From Candidatus Solibacter sp. (GTDB lineage: Bacteria > Acidobacteriota > Terriglobia > Bryobacterales > Bryobacteraceae), in the NCBI GenBank assembly GCA_017883345.1, contig JADGNT010000426.1, positions 1 through 5,272 of the forward strand: DNA of 5,272 nt, given 5' to 3'. The notes beneath the pieces were generated by a model. That model made no database searches. It was not told where the DNA came from and saw only the letters and a list, made by a program, of their open reading frames with translations. Positions 1 to 5,225 of the stretch are shown here, piece after piece. How positions within the stretch are numbered: position 1 is the stretch's first letter; each line of letters starts with the position of its first letter. A program made the translations under genes and the position numbers.

Positions 1-221
1 GCGGCGCCATACTTTTCAGGATCGATATCGGCGCGGCTGCCGGGGAGGAGAATGGCGTCGCAACGGGTGGCGAGGCGGGCGATCTCCACATTCGTCAGAT
101 CGAGCGCAATGATGACGGGCTCGCCACCGGCAAACTCGACCGCCTTCCGATACGGAGGGAGCGCGCGGCCGGCGTAGTCCGACTGCGAGTGCGGGACGGG
201 GATGGCGATGCGGGGGCGCAC
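1..221 (-). CDS. Gamma-glutamyl-gamma-aminobutyrate hydrolase-like protein (peptidase C26, class I glutamine amidotransferase fold), N-terminal part
   Basis: The reading frame is open from a GTG at 221-219 to the left edge, giving about 73 residues. It begins VRPRIAIPVPHS, continues with SDYAGRALPPYRKAVEFAGGE, then LDLTNVEIARLA, and reaches CDAILLPGSRADIDPEKYGA. This is the usual N-terminal layout of the C26 family: a first beta strand (RIAIP), a Y...AV..AGGEPV segment, and the LLPG(S/G)xAD(I/V)DPxxYG signature. Family members hydrolyse gamma-glutamyl amides in the cytoplasm, for example gamma-glutamyl-GABA in putrescine breakdown. The catalytic Cys and the His/Glu pair lie beyond the edge, so activity cannot be judged. 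An in-frame TAA at 227-225, two codons upstream, forces the start to this GTG. I see no Shine-Dalgarno sequence before it. The gene diverges from the LOG-family gene. Substrate is unknown; other class I amidotransferase-like hydrolases are possible. Confidence 0.8.
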   Translation of the reverse strand, partial: MRPRIAIPVPHSQSDYAGRALPPYRKAVEFAGGEPVIIALDLTNVEIARLATRCDAILLPGSRADIDPEKYGA

Positions 222-240
222 GGTTTAAGTCTAAAAGATT

Positions 241-309
241 AACCACGGATTTACACGGATCAACACGGATGAAAGGATTCACCACAGAGGGCACAGAGGT
301 ACACAGAGG
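241..309. repeat. Two short degenerate tandem repeats with about 10-bp period (CACGGAT x3, CACAGAGG x3)
   Basis: Bases 241-270 are three 10-base units (AACCACGGAT, TTACACGGAT, CAACACGGAT), with the core CACGGAT at 244-250, 254-260 and 264-270. Ten bases later comes a second set, ACCACAGAGG, GCACAGAGG and TACACAGAGG, with the core CACAGAGG at 283-290, 292-299 and 302-309. The two cores are related (CAC-GGAT and CACAGAGG). From memory, similar intergenic strings recur in Acidobacteriota, Planctomycetota and Verrucomicrobiota genomes; I cannot check that here. No coding potential is evident. Function is unknown. Confidence 0.75.
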
Positions 310-311
310 AA

Positions 312-365
312 AACGGCAGGTTCCCTTCGCTTCGCTCAAGGGCAGGCCTCGACTCGGAATGACAC
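312..365. repeat. Probable dispersed intergenic element with a small inverted repeat
   Basis: This non-coding stretch follows the tandem repeats. It contains CCCTT at 323-327 and its reverse complement AAGGG at 338-342 around a 10-base loop. It ends in CTCGGAATGACAC, a tail style I associate with dispersed repeats in Terriglobia-like genomes. No T-run follows the hairpin on either strand, so it is not a classical intrinsic terminator. Dispersed status is inferred; only one copy is in the window. Confidence 0.4.
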
Positions 366-392
366 TTGTTTAAAGTTAGAATGCGATTCCAC

Positions 393-1001
393 ATGAATTC
401 AGACAATAACGGTTCCGGCAAGCACATATGTGTTTACAGCTCGTCGAGCGACATGGTGGCGCCGGAGTATTTTGCGGTGGCGCGGGAATTGGGCGCGGCG
501 ATTGCGCAGCGCGGCCACACGCTTGTTTTTGGCGGGACGAACGTCGGGCTGATGGGAGCGTGCGCGAAGGCGGCGCACCAGGGCGGCGGCAAGGTGATCG
601 GGATCATTCCTTCGTTCATCGCCGACCGCGGGTTAGCGTTCGAAAAGGCGGACGAACTGATCGTCACCAGCGACATGCGGCGGCGGAAGGCGATCATGGA
701 GGAGCGGGCGGACGCGTTCGTGGCGCTGCCGGGCGGATTCGGGACGCTGGAGGAGATGTTCGAGATCATCACGCTCAAGCAATTGCAGCAGCACAACAAG
801 GCGATCGTCTTCCTCAATGCCGCCGGATACTATGGGCCGCTGGCGGCGGCGCTGGAGCACATGTACGAAGCGCAGTTCGCCAAGCCGGCGTACCGGCAGA
901 TGTACAGCATTGCGCCGGACGTAGCGACCGCGATCAAGCACGTGGAGAGCTATCGTCCGGCGGAGTTGCCGTCGAAATGGTTCGTGTCGGGCGCGACGTA
1001 A
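393..1001 (+). CDS. LOG/TIGR00730-family nucleotide 5'-monophosphate phosphoribohydrolase (Rossmann-like)
   Basis: This 202-residue cytoplasmic protein has the full LOG-family layout. It has a first strand with an SSSS turn (HICVYSSSS, residues 11-19) and the GGTNVGLMG nucleotide-binding motif (47-55). It also has the MRRRK segment (95-99) and the signature PGGFGTLEE (113-121), matching PGGxGTxxE. In the family the conserved Arg of the MRxRK segment and the Glu of the signature (here E121) form the active site. That site cleaves the N-glycosidic bond of nucleoside 5'-monophosphates, releasing base and ribose 5-phosphate. Plant and some bacterial members activate cytokinins; most bacterial members have unsettled substrates. 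Length is typical. The ATG at 393 is chosen because it leaves about ten residues before the first strand. In-frame alternatives are ATG 381 and TTG 366, and none has a good Shine-Dalgarno sequence. It may have a housekeeping nucleotide-salvage role; lysine decarboxylase, an old database name, is not supported. Confidence 0.92.
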   Translation: MNSDNNGSGKHICVYSSSSDMVAPEYFAVARELGAAIAQRGHTLVFGGTNVGLMGACAKAAHQGGGKVIGIIPSFIADRGLAFEKADELIVTSDMRRRKAIMEERADAFVALPGGFGTLEEMFEIITLKQLQQHNKAIVFLNAAGYYGPLAAALEHMYEAQFAKPAYRQMYSIAPDVATAIKHVESYRPAELPSKWFVSGAT

Positions 1002-1045
1002 TATCGCCGGTGTTACCGAAGTGTGTGCAATCGGCCTTTCGAGGT

Positions 1046-1069
1046 TGACCGGGGTGCCGGAGGCGGTCA
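1046..1069. promoter_or_regulatory. Perfect 6-bp inverted repeat TGACCG-N12-CGGTCA upstream of the lipoprotein gene
   Basis: TGACCG (1046-1051) and CGGTCA (1064-1069) are exact reverse complements separated by 12 bases, centred about 29 bases before the ATG at 1087. The spacer holds most of a GGAGG (1059-1063). In DNA this could be a dimeric-regulator operator. In RNA it would be a hairpin that hides the only Shine-Dalgarno-like sequence nearby, although that sequence is 23 bases from the start. A TTGACC at 1045-1050 resembles a -35 box but has no convincing -10 at 17 bases. Function is inferred from shape only. Confidence 0.35.
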
Positions 1070-1086
1070 GACTCTCAGCACTCACA

Positions 1087-2850
1087 ATGAAATCATCAGT
1101 CTGGCTCGGCGCGGGAATCGTGCTTAGTGGGATCCTGCTCGGATGCGGAACTGGGATTGTCCAGAAATCCGCATATTCCGCTAAGCCCTCACAACTCAAC
1201 GAAATGGAAGCAGCACCGCGTGCAGGGATGAATCCTGCGATCTCTACCACCACACCGATTGTTTTGAGCCGGCCGACGCGTCCGGCACGGCCGGGTGTGG
1301 CTGCCACCGCAAGAATGCTTACCATGTTGCCTACGACATTGCCGCCGGCAGTGGCGGGGACTCCCTATTCATTCGCGCTCACGGCGGTTGGGGGTACACC
1401 GCCCTATACGTGGGACGGGGGCGCCTGGACGCCTGTCGATACGAATGGCCTGACGATCAACAAGTCCTCGGGCATAATTTCCGGCACTCCGACCTACACC
1501 GGGACGATGCCGCTGATCTTTGAAGTCGTGGACTCCAACGGGGCAGCCTCGACGGTGCAATACGATCTTCGGGTAACCGGAACTGGCAGCAGCGGCACGA
1601 TCACTGGCTCCCCGCTTTCGGGAATACAAGGGCAGAGCTATACCTGGAATTATGGGGCCTCGCTGGCCGGCATCTATTGTGGGCCGGCAAGTAGATTTCT
1701 TGCAGGTGTGGTGCCACCCGGACTCGGCTGGGGATTGAACCCGGTGTACTCTCCGACCCAGCCGTACTCTTTGTATGGCACGCCCGATATCGCCGGAGAA
1801 TTTACCTTCACCATCTCGTACGCCGAAGTCGCGACCGGGAGCTGTACGCCGACAGCGACGAATGCAGCTACTTTTTCAGTGACGATCGCACCGGCTACCT
1901 CGCCGGCCTCGCCGGCAGGTTCGTCCAATTGGACACGGCAGTCAACTGCCGCCGTGGTGGCGCCCACGGCCGGACAATGGGATGGTTTCGCGGTCCGAGC
2001 CCCTTCCGTGATCAAAGTCGGCAGTACGTACGTGATGTACTACGAAGGCGAAGATAGCGCCACGCATACCCGACAGATCGGCCGTGCGATTTCCAGCGAC
2101 GGGCTGAGTTGGACAAAGTCGCCGGCGACCCCAGTGCTCGCAGTCGGTCCCTCTGGCGCCTGGGATTCGGGGGAAGTTCGCTATCCGAGCGTGTTCTACG
2201 ACGGCACAACGTACCGGATGTGGTATTGGGGCGCGGGCAGCGGATGCGACCTGATGGGCCTGGCAACTTCGAGCGATGGGATTACTTGGACGAGGCCACA
2301 GACCGCGTCGGGATTCGGAAGCTGCGACTTCGCCGGCCAGTATGCGCCGGGAGCAGTCATTAAGAACGGGTCAACCTTCATGATGTGGTATTGGGAACCT
2401 TTGGGAGAGGCGATTGGGTTGGCGACCTCGGCGGACGGCATTTCCTGGACCAACAGCGGGTTGGTGAACATGCCGGTTGATTTCAATAATGGCGCCGGTT
2501 TCTCCCGTCCGGTGGTGGTGCTGGACGGCACTACCTTCCGGATGTGGTTCGCAAGACACTACGGATTCGTAGCTGCGGGAAACGCATCGGGCTTTGACAT
2601 CTACAAGGCAAACATGGGTTACGCGACGTCGAGCGATGGCCTGAACTGGTCCGTGTATCCGGCGAGCGGGGCCACCGTGTTCGGAGCGGGACGGGAGAAT
2701 GCGTGGGACCATACCGGCGTCGGCGATGCCGCGGTCATCAAAGATGGCACGACGTACAGGATGTGGTACACGGGCGGTCGAATTAATATGCCGTCGCCCG
2801 GATACTACGCATTCGTCGAGGGGGCGATCGGCTATGCGGCCATCCCCTGA
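1087..2850 (+). CDS. Exported lipoprotein: Ig-like (He_PIG-type) domains plus five-unit beta-propeller of glycosidase (GH43/GH32-like) fold
   Basis: This 587-residue protein starts MKSSVWLGAGIVLSGILLGC, a lipoprotein signal peptide with lipobox LLGC. Cys20 would be lipidated, placing the protein in the envelope or at the surface. Residues 21-80 are a low-complexity tether. Residues 81-165 form a putative-Ig domain of He_PIG type (LPPAVAGTPYSFALTAVGG, SGIISGTPTYTG, FEVVDSNGA). Residues 171-268 look like a second, diverged copy with Cys198 and Cys253. An Ala/Ser/Pro linker (269-280) leads to residues 281-587. There five units repeat the pattern Asp, then PSV, then DGTTYRMWY, then IGxATSSDGxxWT. 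This suggests a five-bladed propeller as in arabinanases, levansucrases and invertases. Catalysis is not established; carbohydrate binding is equally possible. The ATG at 1087 was preferred over an in-frame GTG at 1021 because it puts the signal peptide at the N-terminus. It lies 85 bp after the LOG gene, with no clear ribosome binding site. Confidence 0.85.
   Translation: MKSSVWLGAGIVLSGILLGCGTGIVQKSAYSAKPSQLNEMEAAPRAGMNPAISTTTPIVLSRPTRPARPGVAATARMLTMLPTTLPPAVAGTPYSFALTAVGGTPPYTWDGGAWTPVDTNGLTINKSSGIISGTPTYTGTMPLIFEVVDSNGAASTVQYDLRVTGTGSSGTITGSPLSGIQGQSYTWNYGASLAGIYCGPASRFLAGVVPPGLGWGLNPVYSPTQPYSLYGTPDIAGEFTFTISYAEVATGSCTPTATNAATFSVTIAPATSPASPAGSSNWTRQSTAAVVAPTAGQWDGFAVRAPSVIKVGSTYVMYYEGEDSATHTRQIGRAISSDGLSWTKSPATPVLAVGPSGAWDSGEVRYPSVFYDGTTYRMWYWGAGSGCDLMGLATSSDGITWTRPQTASGFGSCDFAGQYAPGAVIKNGSTFMMWYWEPLGEAIGLATSADGISWTNSGLVNMPVDFNNGAGFSRPVVVLDGTTFRMWFARHYGFVAAGNASGFDIYKANMGYATSSDGLNWSVYPASGATVFGAGRENAWDHTGVGDAAVIKDGTTYRMWYTGGRINMPSPGYYAFVEGAIGYAAIP
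1981..2847 (+). repeat. Five intragenic propeller-blade repeats in the lipoprotein
   Basis: The blade signature recurs with its central Gly at protein residues 312, 373, 428, 481 and 554: VGSTYVMYY, DGTTYRMWY, NGSTFMMWY, DGTTFRMWF and DGTTYRMWY. Four units continue into an IG/MG-x-A-x-SSDG (or SADG)-xx-W motif ending at residues 342, 401, 454 and 521. The fifth stops at IGYAAIP. Similarity persists in the DNA: bases 2200-2225 and 2743-2768 differ at only three of 26 positions. This points to internal duplication, or to strong constraint on the motif. Confidence 0.85.
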
Positions 2851-2868
2851 TCCCGGCGTTTGGTTACG

Positions 2869-2897
2869 TTGACTCATCCATCAACTTGCAATATGCT
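2869..2897 (+). promoter_or_regulatory. Candidate sigma70-type promoter of the kinase gene
   Basis: TTGACT (2869-2874) matches the -35 consensus at five of six bases. TATGCT (2892-2897) matches the -10 consensus at four of six. The spacer is exactly 17 bases. The site starts 19 bases after the stop codon of the lipoprotein gene and predicts transcription from about base 2904, with a leader of roughly 94 bases. The match is by eye, and a chance match cannot be excluded. Confidence 0.45.
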
Positions 2898-2926
2898 GCG
2901 CCCATCGAGAGCCTGCGGAGAGGTTT

Positions 2927-2961
2927 CTTGGGCTTGCCACCCCCCAGGGCCGCCCCCCAAG
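2927..2961 (+). promoter_or_regulatory. Possible hairpin in the kinase gene leader
   Basis: CTTGGG (2927-2932) is the exact reverse complement of CCCAAG (2956-2961), with a C-rich 23-base interval. It lies in the predicted 5' leader, ending 36 bases before the ATG. There is no T-run after it, so it is not a terminator for the upstream gene. The C-rich interval could pair in other ways. Regulatory meaning is unproven. Confidence 0.25.
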
Positions 2962-2997
2962 TGAATTGAATCCAGACCGCGCCACGGATTGGAACCC

Positions 2998-5061
2998 ATG
3001 CCGATCGACCACATAGGCCGTTACAAAATCGAGGCAGAGCTTGGCAAAGGGGCCATGGGCGTGGTGTACAAGGCCACGGACCCGAACATCGGCCGCACGG
3101 TGGCGCTGAAGACCCTGCGCGTGGACGTGAGCGGCATGGAGAGCGAAGAGATGGTGAAGCGCTTTCACGCGGAAGCGCGCAACGCGGGCGTCCTGAACCA
3201 CGCGCACATCGTCACCATCTACGACGCGCAGGAACTGGAAGGCATCTTCTACATCGCCATGGAGTACATCCAGGGGCAGACCTTGCAGCAGGCGCTCCGG
3301 CTGGGCACGCTGCCGGTGGAGAAGGTGATCGATATCACGCGCCAGGTATGCGCGGGCCTGGACTACGCGAGCGCGCGCGGCATCATTCATCGCGACATCA
3401 AGCCCGCCAATATCATGATCATGCCCGATGGCACGGTGAAGATCATGGATTTCGGCATCGCCAAGAGCGCGGGGACGGGCATGACGTCCACCGGCCAGGT
3501 GCTGGGCACGCCGAACTACATGTCGCCGGAGCAGGTGAAGGGGAAGACGCTGGACGGACGGAGCGACCTGTTCAGCCTGGGCGTGGTGCTGTACGAGATG
3601 CTCACGGGCGAGCGCCCATTTACGGGCGAGAACGTGACCACGATCATCTACAAGATCGTGAACGAACATCCGCCGGCGCCGCGCGATCTGGACGGAACGG
3701 TGCCTGCGGGGTTGAGCGCGGTGGTGATGAAGGCGCTGGCCAAGAACCGCGACGAACGCTATCAGAAGGGCGCGGACCTGGCCAGGGACCTGGAGAACCA
3801 CCAGAAATTCGGCGCCGATGTGGGCCAGATGACGTCGACCCTGAGCGACCAGGCGGTGGTGGCGGCCGTACTGCCGCCGATGCGCGCGACCAGCGGGACG
3901 GTCGCAGTGCCGCCGGTCGCGGCAGCTGCACCGAAGGCAGCGCCGAAGATTGCGAGCCCGGTCGCGGTCCAGAAGCAAGCCACGCCGCCGAAAAAGGCGC
4001 CGGTCGTTGCGAAATCGCAGAAGAGCCCGCTGGCCCTGGCTGGGGCGACGGTGCTGGCAATCGTGCTGTTGGTTGGAGGCTACATTGGGCTCAAGATGAA
4101 GTCGAAGCCGGCGGAACAGCCGGCGCCGGCCACAACCGCGCCCGCGCAGCAGTCCGCGCCCTCCGCGGTTGTTCCGGAAGAGAAGAGACCCGCGGAGACT
4201 CCAAGTACAACCGCCGCCACACCCGCAGTTGCAGCGCCGACGACAGGCGAGTTGCGCGTCAGTTCGACACCTCCGGGCGCAAGATTCACCATCGACGGCG
4301 GCGCCGAATCGCGGTTCGTCGCGCCGTTTACCCTGCCGAAGCTGAAGGAAGGTCCGCACACGGTGGTTTTGACGCTGGATGGCTACCAGCCAGCAACACG
4401 GCGGGTGGACGTTGTCGCCGGAAAGCGCGCGAGCCTGAATGCAGCGCTGGTCGCGACATCGGGATTCGTTTCGGTGACGACGAATCCTCCGGGTGCAGCG
4501 ATCCTGGTGGACGGAAAACCGACGGGAGCGTTCACGCCGGCGAAGATCAAGGTCGATCCGGGCCAGCACAAGATTTCGGTTCACAAGCCGGGTTATCGCG
4601 AACAGACGAGCAGCCTGAGCATCCTGGCGGGGCAAACGTTCCCCATGGGCTTCCCGGCGGCCAGTCCAGGCAGCGCTTCGGTGCAGCCGGTGCCCACCAC
4701 GCCAGCGTCCGCCAGGCAGCCGAAACAGCCGGCGACGTCGCAGAACGTGCCGCCTTCCAATATGCCCCAGGCACAGCAGCAACAACCGGCCAAGGAAGGC
4801 GGAAACCCATTCCGCAAACTGGGGAAACTGTTCGGCAATAAGGAAGATGGAGGCACCCTGGAAATCCGCACCAATCCCAAGGGGGCGGAGGTCCTGGTGA
4901 ACGGCAATCCGACGGGCAAGAAGACGCCAGTGAAGACCTCATCGCCAGTGGGCAAGTACACGATCACGCTGCGCTTGGAAGGTTACAAGCCGGTGACCCG
5001 AAGTATCGAAGTGACCAAGGGCAAGGCCACCGGGATCGAAGAGACGCTGGAGAAGCAGTAA
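2998..5061 (+). CDS. Transmembrane Ser/Thr protein kinase with three extracytoplasmic PEGA domains
   Basis: This 687-residue protein carries a complete PknB-type kinase domain (about 8-268). Visible elements are the glycine loop GKGAMG (16-21), catalytic Lys38 in VALK, helix-C Glu59, HRDIKPAN with Asp133, Lys135 and Asn138, and DFG (151-153). The activation segment holds Thr163, Ser164, Thr165 and Thr171 before the PNYMSPE motif, followed by helix-F Asp190 and Arg254. It is therefore an RD kinase with all catalytic residues, expected to be active and to autophosphorylate. An Ala/Pro/Lys-rich juxtamembrane stretch (285-343) leads to one hydrophobic helix (about 345-365) followed by Lys residues. 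Outside are three PEGA domains (417-485, 488-555, 618-687) with PPGA, PPGA and PKGA motifs and a GY..(P/Q) ending. The predicted topology is kinase inside, PEGA outside. ATG 2998 fits the family N-terminus and has a weak GGA at 2986-2988; TTG 2989 is an alternative. The ligand and cytoplasmic targets are unknown. Confidence 0.95.
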   Translation: MPIDHIGRYKIEAELGKGAMGVVYKATDPNIGRTVALKTLRVDVSGMESEEMVKRFHAEARNAGVLNHAHIVTIYDAQELEGIFYIAMEYIQGQTLQQALRLGTLPVEKVIDITRQVCAGLDYASARGIIHRDIKPANIMIMPDGTVKIMDFGIAKSAGTGMTSTGQVLGTPNYMSPEQVKGKTLDGRSDLFSLGVVLYEMLTGERPFTGENVTTIIYKIVNEHPPAPRDLDGTVPAGLSAVVMKALAKNRDERYQKGADLARDLENHQKFGADVGQMTSTLSDQAVVAAVLPPMRATSGTVAVPPVAAAAPKAAPKIASPVAVQKQATPPKKAPVVAKSQKSPLALAGATVLAIVLLVGGYIGLKMKSKPAEQPAPATTAPAQQSAPSAVVPEEKRPAETPSTTAATPAVAAPTTGELRVSSTPPGARFTIDGGAESRFVAPFTLPKLKEGPHTVVLTLDGYQPATRRVDVVAGKRASLNAALVATSGFVSVTTNPPGAAILVDGKPTGAFTPAKIKVDPGQHKISVHKPGYREQTSSLSILAGQTFPMGFPAASPGSASVQPVPTTPASARQPKQPATSQNVPPSNMPQAQQQQPAKEGGNPFRKLGKLFGNKEDGGTLEIRTNPKGAEVLVNGNPTGKKTPVKTSSPVGKYTITLRLEGYKPVTRSIEVTKGKATGIEETLEKQ
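4246..5058 (+). repeat. Three PEGA-domain repeats in the kinase ectodomain
   Basis: Each unit of about 68-70 residues shows a short strand ending in S/N-(T)-P-x-G-A, a (I/L)(D/N)G turn, a second strand, an EGxHTV/PGQHKI/VGKYTI strand, and a GY(Q/R/K)PxTR-like strand before a final VxxGKxxxL element. Units 1 (4246-4452) and 2 (4459-4662) are joined by only two residues. Unit 3 (4849-5058) follows a 62-residue Pro/Gln-rich linker. PEGA domains are beta-sandwich modules common on bacterial surface proteins. Their binding partner is generally not known. Confidence 0.88.
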
Positions 5062-5225
5062 AGCGGGCGCAAGGCGCAAGGCTCATGGTGGAGCAAATCT
5101 GCCCGCGCCTAGCGAACAAACGGCGCAAACTTACGTTAAGGGCTGTTATCGCTCGTCATCGTGGAACTTGGTCGTGCGGCAAGAGCAGATTAAAGCAGGA
5201 GCATGGCGACAAGGGGAACCCATCG
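5062..5225. other. Intergenic region after the kinase gene: heptamer repeats and a nested inverted repeat, no gene seen
   Basis: GGCGCAA occurs twice in tandem (5066-5072, 5073-5079) and a third time at 5122-5128. GCGGGC (5063-5068) pairs with GCCCGC (5101-5106), and inside it GCTC (5081-5084) pairs with GAGC (5091-5094). No T-run follows, so an intrinsic terminator is not supported. I see no tRNA, small RNA or other gene signature, and no reading frame with convincing start signals here. Confidence 0.5.

Noticed and set aside
241..309. The tandem repeats considered as a CRISPR array.
   Set aside because: Units are only 9-10 bases with no unique spacers of 30 or so bases, and there are no cas genes.
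16..339. A minus-strand frame of 107 codons spanning the repeat region and the C26 gene.
   Set aside because: It is in a different phase from the recognisable C26 frame and would translate the tandem repeats; no family resemblance.
428..1325. Several overlapping frames on both strands across the LOG-family gene.
   Set aside because: They have shadow-type composition, while the LOG frame carries the conserved GGTNVGLMG and PGGFGTLEE motifs.
2893..2964. A 23-codon frame starting at ATG 2893 in the kinase leader, considered as a leader peptide.
   Set aside because: It has no Shine-Dalgarno sequence and its ATG overlaps the proposed -10 box, so it would lie before the predicted transcript start.
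2881..4785. A very long open frame on the minus strand opposite the kinase gene (about 634 codons).
   Set aside because: Its translation is dominated by Arg and His, with no domain or signal, as expected for the antisense frame of a GC-rich gene. The plus strand encodes an intact kinase with every catalytic motif.
3348..4841. A long plus-strand frame overlapping the kinase in another phase, rich in Arg and Gly.
   Set aside because: Low-complexity shadow of the kinase gene; no start signal or recognisable fold.
1087..5061. A lipoprotein-kinase two-gene signalling system.
   Set aside because: Adjacency is the only support. There is a 147-base gap with its own promoter candidate, and neither protein shows a motif pointing to the other.
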